A stretch of DNA of 41,043 bases from Lachnospiraceae bacterium (GCA_017961385.1 JAGCXJ010000022.1:1-41043); one strand, 5' to 3'. Numbered from the stretch's first letter, positions 1 to 9,094 are shown. Numbers and translations are program-made. The notes: a model not told the origin generated them from the letters alone.

Positions 1-1
1 A

Positions 2-160
2 GAACTTCAGCTTGTTGATCTGGCGGGATCCTACCCTTTAATTGTAAAGAACCTAAAAGAGCACAACGCCGATGAATGGTATGACCTTAAAGGATATGTG
101 ATAGACTGGGCGGGCGGCCGGACTCATCCGGATGAATCGCTTATATACAAGAGGATATGA
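2..160 (+). CDS. C-terminal fragment of an unidentified protein (5' end outside window)
   Basis: An open frame enters from the left edge and runs for 52 codons to TGA at 158-160. The visible tail contains VDLAGSYPLIVKNLKEHNAD and ends in LIYKRI. I do not recognise the family. Its stop overlaps the start codon of the following decarboxylase gene (sequence ATGATGA), which suggests translational coupling and membership in the same biosynthetic operon. A role as the acyltransferase or ligase partner of the downstream acyl carrier protein is possible, but this fragment does not show it. Confidence 0.6.
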   Translation, partial: ELQLVDLAGSYPLIVKNLKEHNADEWYDLKGYVIDWAGGRTHPDESLIYKRI

Positions 161-1416
161 TGAACTACAATTTGACTGATGAGAGAATAGAGGAACTGGC
201 AAAGAAGTACGGGACGCCTCTTTATGTATATGACAGAGATGTAATAAGAGAGAACAGCAGACTGCTTAAGGATTCCGTTTATCCGGGAGCCTCAGTATAT
301 TATGCAATGAAATGTAATCCCCTAGTCGGGATTTGCAGGGCTTTTAAAGAAGAGGGGCTGGGAATAGAGACGGCATCTAAAGGAGAGATCGTTGCAGCAC
401 TCAAAGCAGGATATAGTGGTGATGAGATCATATTTACGAGTCCCGGCAAGACCGAAGAAGAGATAGAATTCGCTGTGGAAAATGGCTTGAAGGTCATCAA
501 TGTTGATTCCTTGTATGAGGCTAAAATAGTTGACAGGATAGCTGCGAAACTTGGCAGGAAAGCACGTATTGCGGTACGCATCAATCCTACACAGTGCTTC
601 TCTAATGCCAAGATCAAAATGACGGGACTCCCCTCACAGTTCGGTGCAGAAGAGGAAGAACTGGATAAAGAGTTCTTTGACAGGCTTTCAGGTCTTTCCA
701 ACATAGAAACGGTTGGATTCCAGATATATATGGGAACCCAGATGCTTAAGGTCGAGGACATAATCGGTAATACCGAATATGCCATGAAATTGGCTGTCAG
801 ACTCTCAAAAGAGTACGGTATCAAGCTTAGATATCTTAACTGCGGCGGAGGGTTCGGAGTTAAATACTTCAAAAACGAAGAGCCTCTAGATGTGCAGGAT
901 TTAAAGAGCAAGATGCAAAAACTGCATGAACGAATGGGATCTGAACTTGCAGGTACCGAAGTGATCTTCGAGAGCGGAAGGTTCCTTATGGCTTTAGCGG
1001 GAGTGATGGTGACAAAAGTGTTATATCGCAAGGATTCCAAGGAACAGAGATTTCTTATATGCGACGGTGGGTCCAACTTCCATTCGTCTGCAGCCTTCCT
1101 CGGAAGATTTGTCCGTAATAATTTCCCGCAAAGGGCAATAAGCAAAAGCAATAAGACTGAGGATATCGAGACCATGGTATGCGGTCCTTTATGTACAAGC
1201 CTGGATGTGATGGGACAGAAGGTCATGATGGATAAAGGTGTTGACGCAGGGGATCTTATTGTGATCGAATGTTCGGGTGCATACGGATTTACCTACAGCC
1301 CTTCACTGTTTCTAAGTCATGAATCACCGGCGGAGATAATGGCTGAGAAAGATACAGTCACCGTCTTAAGACGAAGGGGAGAAGCCGATGACATCCTAAA
1401 ACTGCAGGAGTATTAA
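157..1416 (+). CDS. PLP-dependent decarboxylase, fold type III (DapDC/OrnDC family, BtrK-like)
   Basis: This 419-aa protein has the diaminopimelate/ornithine decarboxylase layout. Residues about 20-280 form an alanine-racemase-like barrel with the PLP lysine K52 in YYAMKCNP, the phosphate-binding CGGGFG near 229-234 and ESGR at 272-275. A C-terminal beta domain has CGPLCTSLD (catalytic Cys about 346) and SGAYGF near 373-378. It is followed after 8 bp by an ATP-grasp ligase and then an acyl carrier protein. That trio matches BtrK-BtrJ-BtrI of butirosin biosynthesis, where BtrK decarboxylates gamma-glutamyl-S-ACP to 4-aminobutyryl-S-ACP. I therefore favour an ACP-bound amino-acid substrate over free diaminopimelate. 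The inference rests on context; a free amino-acid substrate remains possible. The start could be either of two adjacent ATG codons (157 or 160). Confidence 0.85.
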   Translation: MMNYNLTDERIEELAKKYGTPLYVYDRDVIRENSRLLKDSVYPGASVYYAMKCNPLVGICRAFKEEGLGIETASKGEIVAALKAGYSGDEIIFTSPGKTEEEIEFAVENGLKVINVDSLYEAKIVDRIAAKLGRKARIAVRINPTQCFSNAKIKMTGLPSQFGAEEEELDKEFFDRLSGLSNIETVGFQIYMGTQMLKVEDIIGNTEYAMKLAVRLSKEYGIKLRYLNCGGGFGVKYFKNEEPLDVQDLKSKMQKLHERMGSELAGTEVIFESGRFLMALAGVMVTKVLYRKDSKEQRFLICDGGSNFHSSAAFLGRFVRNNFPQRAISKSNKTEDIETMVCGPLCTSLDVMGQKVMMDKGVDAGDLIVIECSGAYGFTYSPSLFLSHESPAEIMAEKDTVTVLRRRGEADDILKLQEY

Positions 1417-1424
1417 GTAAGAAA

Positions 1425-2741
1425 ATGAGTTTTGATCTGCTTAGACATATTAGAGAAAATGATGAATATACGGTGATATGGCTCTTTAATATCGGCGTTG
1501 AGAAATACTGGAATAACAATGTATTTACGGTAAAAAGTGCAGGAGATGACATTGTTGTAGCCCATATGGAAGAGATGAACCTGTTGATAACAAGGCAGCA
1601 GGATATCTTGATATTAAGGGACGAACCTGATGTTGAATATCTTGAGGAAATGCGAAACTTCGGAGCGGAGATCCCCTCTATAGTGTGTCCGTCGCTAAAG
1701 GATGATGATAAGAGCATATCCGAGATAGTACTGGAAGATAAAAGCCTGACAGACAGGATAAAGGAGTTGTGCAGGAACAGGGAGAAGGTCGTTTTTGTTC
1801 CGTACGGAGTTTCATCCCTTGAAGAGAAGATAGCACAGAAACTGGGTGTGGATATATTCGGGCCTAAATCTGCAGATGCGATCAGAGTGAATGACAAGGT
1901 CTATTCGAGAAGATTTGCAATAGAACACGGATTTAGAGTCCCTGAAGGAAAGATATGCCTTGGGTATGATGAACTGTGCAGCACGGCAGGAGAGTATCTT
2001 GAAAGGTTTGGAAGGATAATAATCAAGGAACCTCACGGTGCATCAGGCAAAGGGCTCTGGGTAGTTGAAACGGCTGCCAAACTTAAGAGCACGCTTCTTA
2101 TCATAAAGAGATTCTATGATATTTCTGAGGACAGAGAATGGATCGTGGAACAGTGGTGTGATAAGCTTACTGATCTGAACTATCAGGTCTATGTAGGAGA
2201 AGATGAAGGTAAGCCGCATGTTGAAGTGTTCTCCGTTAAGGAACAGAGAGTTAACGGAACCGTATATACAGGATCTGTTATACCGCCCTCCTTTGATGAA
2301 AAGATCGTAAATGAGTGTGATGAATGCGGCAGGATAATAGGTGAAGAACTATACACAGAAGGTTACAGAGGCATACTCGGCATAGATGCGATGATCCTTA
2401 GTACAGGTGAACTGGTACCAATAGTGGAGATCAACGGAAGATTCACTTTGTCGACTTATCTTTCGTTTATACCGAACAGATGCAAGGAAGTAACAGACAA
2501 GATATTTGCTTCTTACCGTAAGGTAAAGCTTTGCAATGGCGACAGATATATTAACATAGTGAATAAACTGGCCGATGCCGGGATAGCATACAAGGACAGA
2601 GACGGTGTATTCGTATACACATCCGAGACTGTAAATTCGAACAGGACAGGTGAGTATGGCAGACTGTTCACCCTGTGCCTGGGTGGTGATGAGTCAAGAA
2701 CTGATGAACTTGATATTAAGTGCAGGCAGATCATTGAATAG
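1425..2741 (+). CDS. ATP-grasp amino acid ligase (preATP-grasp plus ATP-grasp, BtrJ/PGM1-like)
   Basis: This 438-aa protein begins with a preATP-grasp-type region (about 1-150) leading into GVDIFGPKSADAIRVNDKVY. The ATP-grasp core follows, with nucleotide-binding K201 and the small loop HGASGKG at 204-210. Metal-ligand residues are D321, E335 and N337 in the LGIDAM and VEINGRF segments. Family members use ATP to form an acyl phosphate that is captured by an amine or thiol. BtrJ in butirosin biosynthesis loads glutamate onto a carrier protein. Placement between a BtrK-like decarboxylase and an ACP suggests it charges that ACP with an amino acid. A peptide-ligase role like PGM1 cannot be excluded. 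RBS and start look ordinary, and the gene is intact. Confidence 0.8.
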   Translation: MSFDLLRHIRENDEYTVIWLFNIGVEKYWNNNVFTVKSAGDDIVVAHMEEMNLLITRQQDILILRDEPDVEYLEEMRNFGAEIPSIVCPSLKDDDKSISEIVLEDKSLTDRIKELCRNREKVVFVPYGVSSLEEKIAQKLGVDIFGPKSADAIRVNDKVYSRRFAIEHGFRVPEGKICLGYDELCSTAGEYLERFGRIIIKEPHGASGKGLWVVETAAKLKSTLLIIKRFYDISEDREWIVEQWCDKLTDLNYQVYVGEDEGKPHVEVFSVKEQRVNGTVYTGSVIPPSFDEKIVNECDECGRIIGEELYTEGYRGILGIDAMILSTGELVPIVEINGRFTLSTYLSFIPNRCKEVTDKIFASYRKVKLCNGDRYINIVNKLADAGIAYKDRDGVFVYTSETVNSNRTGEYGRLFTLCLGGDESRTDELDIKCRQIIE

Positions 2742-2755
2742 AAAGGCGGATCAAA

Positions 2756-2995
2756 ATGGAAGATAAGATCAAAGAGATAGTCATATCTGTATTGGAATTG
2801 GCAGAAGATGATGCAAAACAGATTGAGGAAGATACGGATCTTCTGGAGTACGGACTTGATTCCATGACCTGTGTGGGAGTGGTGGTCAGTCTTGAAGAGG
2901 AATTCGGGATCACTGTGGATGAAGAGGATCTGTTGGTCGAGAACATGTCTACGATCAGCAAGATCAAGGAACTGGTCGAGAAGTACGAAGACTGA
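2756..2995 (+). CDS. Acyl carrier protein (phosphopantetheine-binding, BtrI-like)
   Basis: This small acidic 79-aa protein has the four-helix carrier fold pattern and the attachment motif GLDSM, with the phosphopantetheine serine at position 36. The sequence after the serine (VVSLEEEFGITVDEEDL) is typical of PCP/ACP helix II-III. It is 14 bp downstream of the ATP-grasp gene with a GAAAGGCGG ribosome binding site. It is not next to any fatty-acid synthesis gene, so it is a dedicated carrier rather than the housekeeping AcpP. By analogy with BtrI it would carry an amino-acid-derived acyl group made by its two upstream neighbours. No phosphopantetheinyl transferase is present in the window, so a cellular one must activate it. 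Confidence 0.88.
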   Translation: MEDKIKEIVISVLELAEDDAKQIEEDTDLLEYGLDSMTCVGVVVSLEEEFGITVDEEDLLVENMSTISKIKELVEKYED

Positions 2996-3039
2996 TATAT
3001 CATCTGATCAAAGAAACGTAAAGAAGGCAGGATGGGATC

Positions 3040-4350
3040 ATGAGTGATGGTTTTGAAGCCGGAAGGCGTATGTACCGGTTTGCTGAGAAGATATTTCCCT
3101 ATACGAGAAGCATAACGGGCGAAGGTGTCAGACAGACATTAAGCGATATAGAAGAGTATATCGCATCATCGGGAACAAAGCTTAAGATTTCTGATATACC
3201 TTATGGAACACTGGTGTTTGACTGGACTGTTCCTAAGGAGTGGAAGATAAGAGAAGCCTATATAGAAGACGAAAACGGTGATCAAATCATAGACATGAAG
3301 GAATCAAATCTTCATGTGCTTGGATATTCTACACCTGTGGATGAATGGGTGGATCTTGATGAATTAAAAAGGCATATATATGTTGAAGAAAACCAGCCCG
3401 ATGTGATACCGTATGTGACCTCGTATTACAAGGAGCGCTTTGGCTTCTGCATGAGCAAGAATAAACTGGATTCCTTAAAAGACGGCAGATATCACATGTA
3501 TATAGACAGTGAGCTGTTTGACGGAGTGCTTAACTATGCTGAGGCGATCATACCCGGTGACAGTGATGAGGAGATCATGTTCTCGACATAGTTTTGTCAT
3601 CCTTCAATGGCGGATAATGAGTGCTCGGGTCCTGCGCTTGCAGCAGAACTCATCAATACGATCGCTTCAATGGATCACAGAAGATATACATACAGATTTG
3701 TATTCGTACCCGAGACAATAGGATCTATAACGTACTTGAGCCAGAATGATCATGTGGCTTATTTGCAGAAGCATTTAAAGGCAGGATTTGTACTGTCGTG
3801 CGTCGGCGATGACAATGACTATTCGATGATACATTCAAGATATGCGGATACTTATGCGGACAGAGTACTTTTAAATGTATTAAGCTACAAGGAAAAGCAT
3901 ACCATTTACGGATTCAACAAGCGCGGTTCGGATGAGAGGCAGTATAATGCGCCCGGAGTTGATCTTCCGGTCGTATGCTTCTGCAGGTCAAAATTCGGTG
4001 AGTTTGCCGAATATCACACATCGGCTGACAACATGGACTTTGTATCTAAAGAAGGCTTTCAGGGCGCATATGATGCGATGATGGAAGCTGTTAACATTCT
4101 TGAAAAGAACGCACGCTACAGGATGAAGGTACTGTGCGAGCCTCAGCTGGGAAAACGAGGTCTGTATTCGGATATCAGCAGAAAGGGTATCTATGATACG
4201 ATACTTGTTCAGCGCGATGTCATATCCTACTGTGACGGAAAAAACGATCTTTTGGATCTGAGTGAACGCATCGGTGTACCTGTAAGCGATATCATAGATA
4301 TAATAGAAAGACTTAAGGAAAACGATCTTTTGGAAGAAACTAAAGAGTGA
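3040..4350 (+). pseudogene. M28-type aminopeptidase-like gene (DUF4910/DUF2172 type), interrupted by in-frame TAG at 3589
   Basis: The two reading blocks 3040-3591 (183 aa) and 3607-4350 are in the same frame and are separated only by TAG at 3589-3591. Read through, the protein would be about 436 aa with FST-stop-FCHPSMADNE across the junction. CHPS holds the first metal-binding histidine (residue 187) of this Zn-peptidase-like family, where an aromatic residue, usually Tyr, is expected at the stop position. The second half keeps GVDLPVVCF, EYHTSADNMDF and a C-terminal winged helix (about 375-430). Truncation at residue 183 would remove the whole active site. Translation could restart at ATG 3607, but I see no ribosome binding site there. 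It lies between the ACP gene and a glycosyltransferase. A recent nonsense mutation, a base error or readthrough are all possible. Confidence 0.75.
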
Positions 4351-4354
4351 TCAT

Positions 4355-5386
4355 ATGAAGTTAAGTATAATCGTACCCGTCTACAACATGGAGGCAGATG
4401 ACAAGCTTACATTCTGCCTGGATTCTCTGATCTCCCAGAATCTTGATGATTACGAGATAATAGCTGTCGATGACGCTTCCACGGATGCGTCATTTGAGAT
4501 CATGAAAAGCTATGAGCAGAAACATCCTGATCTGGTAAGAGCGATCCACAGTGATGTAAACAGGCATCAGGGCGGAGCCAAGAACATCGGAATAAGACAG
4601 GCCAAAGGCGAATGGATAGGCTTTATTGATGCCGATGACTGGATAGATCCCGATATGTATAAAAAGCTTATCACAAAAGCTGAGGAGACAGGAGCAGGTG
4701 TTGTAGGCTGTGACTATGTCATGGTAAACGATCATACATACGAGATCAATGGGCCGGTAGATGCAAATTCAAGAGATGATCAGACAGGAGAGCTTGATCA
4801 TGACAGAAAGGCAAGCCTCATTCTTGACGGAGGAAGCCTTTGCGTCAAGATATTCAAAAGACAGACGATAATCGATAATGAGCTCTTCTTTCCCGAGGAT
4901 ATATTCTATGAAGATAATGCGATGAGCGACGGCTATCTTCTCACTGCAGGCAGGTTTGAATACATAAAGGAGCCCCTGTATTATTACTACCAGCATGATA
5001 CATCAACCGTCCATTCATTTTCTGAAAGAAGATGCGAGGACAGGATGGCGGCGGGACGCATCATAATCGATGAAGCAAAAAGACTCGGTTTTTTTGATGA
5101 GTTTAAAGAAGAGATAGAATTTAAGTTCACACAGCTTTTCTATGTCAACACACTCTTTACTTACATGCCATGTGTAAGACCAGCCAGGATGGGATTTGTA
5201 AAGAAGATGAGTGAGGAGATGCGGGATAGATTTCCTGACTTTCAAAAGAACAGATATTATCTTGAAAGAGTGGGTAAAGAGGAGCAAAAGCTCATCGACA
5301 TGGCTCAAAAGTCGACTTTTGAATTCTTTGTTTACTACAGACTGCTTTGGACATATCGCAATCTGCGCAAACGTTTAGGAGTATGA
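4355..5386 (+). CDS. Family 2 glycosyltransferase (GT-A fold)
   Basis: This 343-aa protein starts with the classic GT2 N-terminus (KLSIIVPVYNM) and follows with EIIAVDDASTDAS, the nucleotide-sugar region GGAKNIGIRQAKGEWIGF and the DxD-type metal site DADDW near residues 90-94. The C-terminal third, containing LYYYYQHDTSTVHSF, resembles surface-polysaccharide transferases. No membrane segment is evident, so it probably works at the cytoplasmic face on a lipid-linked acceptor. It starts 4 bp after the preceding stop and is followed 10 bp later by a second glycosyltransferase. Donor sugar and acceptor cannot be read from sequence. Confidence 0.9.
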   Translation: MKLSIIVPVYNMEADDKLTFCLDSLISQNLDDYEIIAVDDASTDASFEIMKSYEQKHPDLVRAIHSDVNRHQGGAKNIGIRQAKGEWIGFIDADDWIDPDMYKKLITKAEETGAGVVGCDYVMVNDHTYEINGPVDANSRDDQTGELDHDRKASLILDGGSLCVKIFKRQTIIDNELFFPEDIFYEDNAMSDGYLLTAGRFEYIKEPLYYYYQHDTSTVHSFSERRCEDRMAAGRIIIDEAKRLGFFDEFKEEIEFKFTQLFYVNTLFTYMPCVRPARMGFVKKMSEEMRDRFPDFQKNRYYLERVGKEEQKLIDMAQKSTFEFFVYYRLLWTYRNLRKRLGV

Positions 5387-5396
5387 TCTTTAATCT

Positions 5397-6467
5397 ATGA
5401 AAGACAGAATATATGTGTGTCATACATTTTATCATGTATATATAGCTGTTATAAAAGAGCTGAACTTAAAACCTGAAGCAAGGGGCAATGCCACTCTTGT
5501 TCTCAGCACGATGTCCAATGATTTCGGTTCTTTAAAAGACAGGGCAAAGGACAGCGGACTTTTTGAAGAAGTATATATGTTTGATGAGATCGAAGATGTA
5601 AAGCTCCCTGATGTCATGGCCTATCACATGGACAGGGGAAATATAATTCTTAATCTCATGCAGAGAATCAAGTATACAAAAAAGCTTGGAAAAGCTCAGG
5701 AAAAGAATGTACCCGTTGACTTTAAGCAGTATAAGGATATATACGTGTTCTGCGATTCCGATCCGATAGGATATTATCTGAATTATAAGCATATATATTA
5801 TCATGCGCTTGAAGACGGACTTGATACGATTGTCTATTGCGATGATGCAAGATACGCAAACAGAGGACATTTCGGACTCAAGGCATTCATGGCTAAACTG
5901 GGACTTATCTTTATCGAAAACGGCTATTCAAAGTACTGCATTGATATGGAAGTCAATGATCTTGGCGCCATCAAGTACAAAAACGATGCTTATATCGAAG
6001 TACCGAGAAAAAAGCTCATCCAAAATGTATCAAAAGATGACAGTCATCTTTTGCTGGATATCTTCATGGATAATCCAAAGCAGCTGCTTGAGCAGATAAA
6101 AGATGCAGGATCTGACAAAAAGAAGGTAATGATCCTATCCGATCCCGTTTGTGATCTTGAAACGAGAAAGAGGATCATGAGGGATATCATAAACGAGTAT
6201 GCAAAAGACTGCATAGCATTCATCAAGCCTCACCCGAGAGATATCCTTGATTATGATACAGATGATTTTAGCGACTGCATCATAATACGCGGGCGCTTTC
6301 CCATGGAGATGATGAACTACTTTGATGAGCTGCATATGGACAGAGTCGTTTCGATATTTACAGTAGTTGATGCTATATAATTTGCCGATGAAAAGATCAT
6401 GCTGGGAAATGATTTCATGGATAAATATGAGGACCCCTTGATCCACAGATGGAACGAACAGATATAG
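5397..6467 (+). pseudogene. GT52/sialyltransferase-like glycosyltransferase, 3' end interrupted by in-frame TAA at 6378
   Basis: The first 327 residues look like a GT-B glycosyltransferase of the GT52 (lipooligosaccharide sialyltransferase) type: N-terminal YVCHTFYHVYIA, a central strand-rich region and the diagnostic FIKPHPRD motif near residues 279-286. The frame stops at TAA 6378-6380 in VVDAI-stop. It then continues for another 28 codons (FADEKIMLGNDFMDKYED and on) to TAG at 6465-6467, 2 bp before a good start for the next gene. That tail resembles the normal C-terminus of such enzymes, so the TAA appears to be a late nonsense change. The truncated form might retain some activity because most of the fold precedes the stop. 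The sugar donor is unknown; CMP-sialate is only a family-level guess. Confidence 0.65.
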
Positions 6468-6469
6468 AT

Positions 6470-7567
6470 ATGATTGAATCAAGTATTCAGACAGGCCAAA
6501 AGAATAAAAGACAGTCAGGCTTTGAGCTTTTAAGGATCATATCGATGCTCATGATCATAGCCATGCACTACATGACAAAGGGCATGAAGATTGAAAAGCT
6601 ATCTATAGACTGCAGCATGACAAACGTGATCTACTGGATCATTTATGCTCTGTGTGTTTCATCTGTCAATGCATATGTGTTCATAAGCGGATACTTTGCT
6701 ACTGACTCAAAATGGAACCTAAAAAAACTGATAAGGCTCTGGGCACAGGTGCTTTCATATTCGATCCTTGTTCCTCTCATTATGTCGGCATTTGGCGCAT
6801 TTGATCTTAAAGGCGCGTCTCTTTCAGTAAAGCAGCAGATATTTCTGCCGGTGACATACGAGCATTACTGGTTTGCCACAGCATACATAATGCTGTATCT
6901 GATCTCGTATGTTTTGAATGTCGCTATATCAAAGCTTGACAAGAAAAGCTATAAGACAGTGCTTCTTGCACTCATAGCGGTATTTTGCGGATTCAAATCG
7001 ATAGATCCGTATCTGATCCCCTGGGATAAATACGGCAATGACATGATATGGTTCATTATCCTTTACCTTATCGGAGGATATATAAGGACATACGGCCTGC
7101 CTTTTACAGATAATAAGACCAAAAAGGAAACGGCAAGATTCGGACTTGTTATATATGCGGCATTCAGTCTGATAACGTTTTTGATCGCTTATGCGTTCTC
7201 GTTCATTGTAAGGAGCACGGGAAAGCTTGAATACTATATGGACATGACATACTGCTACAACTATGTCGCGGTACTGATCGCAAGCATCGGTCTGTTTGCA
7301 GTCTTTGCAAATATGGATATCGGACACCGTCCATGGATAAACAAAATAGCAAAGTATACGTTTGGCGTATATCTTCTTCATGATAATATTGTACTCAGAG
7401 AAAAGTGGCAGCATCTTCTTTTGATCGACTCTGCACAGGGAAAATGGTGGCAGATATTTCACATGATCATCTGCATCATCATCGTGTTCATTGTCGGATG
7501 CGTCATAGATCTTGTAAGAGACGGCGTGTTTAATGCCTTTGCAAAAACAGGTAAAAGCAGGCAGTAG
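6470..7567 (+). CDS. Membrane acyltransferase, acyltransferase-3 (OafA/WecH) family
   Basis: This integral membrane protein has about ten hydrophobic segments. Its N-terminus, GFELLRIISMLMIIAMHYM, contains the signature Arg and His of the acyltransferase-3 family, which O-acylates (commonly acetylates) extracytoplasmic polysaccharides. I chose ATG 6470 (365 aa) because it follows the ancestral end of the preceding glycosyltransferase (TAG 6465-6467) by 2 bp. ATG 6449 in the same frame would add seven residues and overlap that remnant. Neither has a strong ribosome binding site. It is the last gene of the surface-glycan block; sua5 follows after only 6 bp, so transcription probably continues. 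Confidence 0.85.
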   Translation: MIESSIQTGQKNKRQSGFELLRIISMLMIIAMHYMTKGMKIEKLSIDCSMTNVIYWIIYALCVSSVNAYVFISGYFATDSKWNLKKLIRLWAQVLSYSILVPLIMSAFGAFDLKGASLSVKQQIFLPVTYEHYWFATAYIMLYLISYVLNVAISKLDKKSYKTVLLALIAVFCGFKSIDPYLIPWDKYGNDMIWFIILYLIGGYIRTYGLPFTDNKTKKETARFGLVIYAAFSLITFLIAYAFSFIVRSTGKLEYYMDMTYCYNYVAVLIASIGLFAVFANMDIGHRPWINKIAKYTFGVYLLHDNIVLREKWQHLLLIDSAQGKWWQIFHMIICIIIVFIVGCVIDLVRDGVFNAFAKTGKSRQ

Positions 7568-7573
7568 CAGATT

Positions 7574-8623
7574 ATGGATACAAAGATAATAAAAATAGAT
7601 GAAGAAAACATAGATGAAGCTCTGATAGATAAGGCCGGAGAGATAATAAAAAACGGCGGTCTGGTCGCTTTTCCGACAGAGACGGTTTACGGACTCGGAG
7701 GAGATGCTCTAAATCGCGAATCGAGCAAAAAGATATATGCGGCGAAGGGAAGACCGAGCGACAATCCGCTGATCGTACATATAGCAGATATTGATGACAT
7801 GGAATCTATCGTTACAAAGGTTACAGAAGATGCGCTAAAGCTTGCTGACAGATTCTGGCCGGGACCTTTAACGATGATACTTGAAAAATCAGACCGGATA
7901 CCGCTTGAAACGACCGGAGGACTTGACAGCGTGGCAATAAGGATGCCCATACATAAGACTGCGGCGGCATTCATAAAGGCAGCAGGAGGATATGTGGCAG
8001 CTCCCAGTGCGAACATCTCCGGAAAGCCAAGTCCCACGAGCGCAAAATACGTCATCCAGGACATGGACGGGCGTATAGACATGATCATTGACGGCGGGGA
8101 CAGCGGCATCGGTCTTGAATCGACTATAGTCGATCTGACGGGGGACATACCTGTACTGCTAAGACCGGGATATATAACTGTTGAACAGTTAAGAGAGGTG
8201 CTGGGACAAGTTGATGTCGACAGGACTATCCTTGACGGAGACTGCAAGGAAAGACCAAAAGCTCCGGGTATGAAATACAGACATTACGCGCCAAAAGGGG
8301 AGCTTACCATAGTTGACGGATATGCTTCGGCTGTGGTTGAAAAGATCAATGAACTGACGCATGAAGCCGAAAGCAGAAACAAGAAAGTATGTGTGATAGC
8401 AACGGATGAGAATGCCGACAGATATGATAGTGGCGTGATAAAGAGCATAGGGAGCAGAAATGATGAAGACATCATCGCTCACAGGCTGTATACTATACTC
8501 AGGGAATGTGATGATGAGAATATTGACGTCATCTACAGCGAGAGCTTTGACAGCGCAGGAATAGGACAGGCGATAATGAACCGGCTGCTAAAGGCGGCAG
8601 GTCATCACATGATACATATTTAG
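7574..8623 (+). CDS. sua5: L-threonylcarbamoyladenylate synthase (Sua5/YrdC/YwlC family)
   Basis: This 349-aa protein makes threonylcarbamoyl-AMP from threonine, bicarbonate and ATP for the universal t6A37 modification of ANN-decoding tRNAs. The N-terminal YrdC domain (about 1-205) contains GGLVAFPTETVYGLGGDA, the KGRPSDNPL basic patch and the SANISGKPSPTSA motif. A linker with PGMKYRHYAP leads into the C-terminal Sua5 domain (about 230-349), making this the long two-domain form rather than the short TsaC form. In Firmicutes this gene is commonly found close to rpiB, upp and the atp operon, and that arrangement holds here. Confidence 0.95.
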   Translation: MDTKIIKIDEENIDEALIDKAGEIIKNGGLVAFPTETVYGLGGDALNRESSKKIYAAKGRPSDNPLIVHIADIDDMESIVTKVTEDALKLADRFWPGPLTMILEKSDRIPLETTGGLDSVAIRMPIHKTAAAFIKAAGGYVAAPSANISGKPSPTSAKYVIQDMDGRIDMIIDGGDSGIGLESTIVDLTGDIPVLLRPGYITVEQLREVLGQVDVDRTILDGDCKERPKAPGMKYRHYAPKGELTIVDGYASAVVEKINELTHEAESRNKKVCVIATDENADRYDSGVIKSIGSRNDEDIIAHRLYTILRECDDENIDVIYSESFDSAGIGQAIMNRLLKAAGHHMIHI

Positions 8624-8643
8624 ACTGTTTGGAGGGTTAAACG

Positions 8644-9075
8644 ATGATAGCTATTGGAAGCGATCACGGCGGATACGATCTTAAGATGTCCGTCATCAAG
8701 CACCTTGAAGAACGGGGAATCGACTGCAAGGACTACGGCTGCTATGACAAGAGTTCGTGTGATTATCCTGTTTACGGACATGCCGTTGCAGAGGCTGTGG
8801 CTGATGGAAGCTGCGAAAAAGGCATAGTCATCTGCACTACTGGAATAGGCATTTCGATAACCGCGAACAAGACAAAGGGAATAAGATGCGCACTGTGCAG
8901 CGAGCCGCTGTCAGCAAAGATGACCAGACTTCATAACAATGCAAACGTGCTCGCGATGGGAGCAGCTCTTATTGGTCCCATGCTTGCAAATGAGATAGTG
9001 GATACTTTCCTGGATACTGAATTCTCGGGTGAAGAGAGACATCAGCGCAGGATAGATCTTATAGAAAACAATTGA
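8644..9075 (+). CDS. rpiB: Ribose-5-phosphate isomerase B
   Basis: This 143-aa protein of the RpiB/LacAB family interconverts ribose-5-phosphate and ribulose-5-phosphate in the pentose phosphate pathway. The N-terminus has IGSDHGGYDLK, and the catalytic-cysteine loop reads ICTTGIGISITANK. This differs slightly from the common CGTGIGMSI but keeps the cysteine and the glycines. A strong GGAGG ribosome binding site lies 8 bp before the ATG. It is co-directional with sua5 (20 bp upstream) and upp (19 bp downstream), linking ribose phosphate supply with PRPP-using salvage. Confidence 0.95.
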   Translation: MIAIGSDHGGYDLKMSVIKHLEERGIDCKDYGCYDKSSCDYPVYGHAVAEAVADGSCEKGIVICTTGIGISITANKTKGIRCALCSEPLSAKMTRLHNNANVLAMGAALIGPMLANEIVDTFLDTEFSGEERHQRRIDLIENN

Positions 9076-9094
9076 TTATCAGGGGGTAAGAAAG

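Noticed and set aside
300..1226. 308-codon open frame on the - strand inside the decarboxylase gene
   Set aside because: It lies entirely antisense to a gene with clear motifs, is Ser/Leu-rich in shadow-frame fashion, and has no ribosome binding site or family resemblance.
3040..6467. Reassigned stop codon as the reason for the two in-frame stops
   Set aside because: TAG, TAA and TGA all end intact, well-bounded genes elsewhere in the window, so the standard code applies. Two isolated nonsense changes or errors are simpler.
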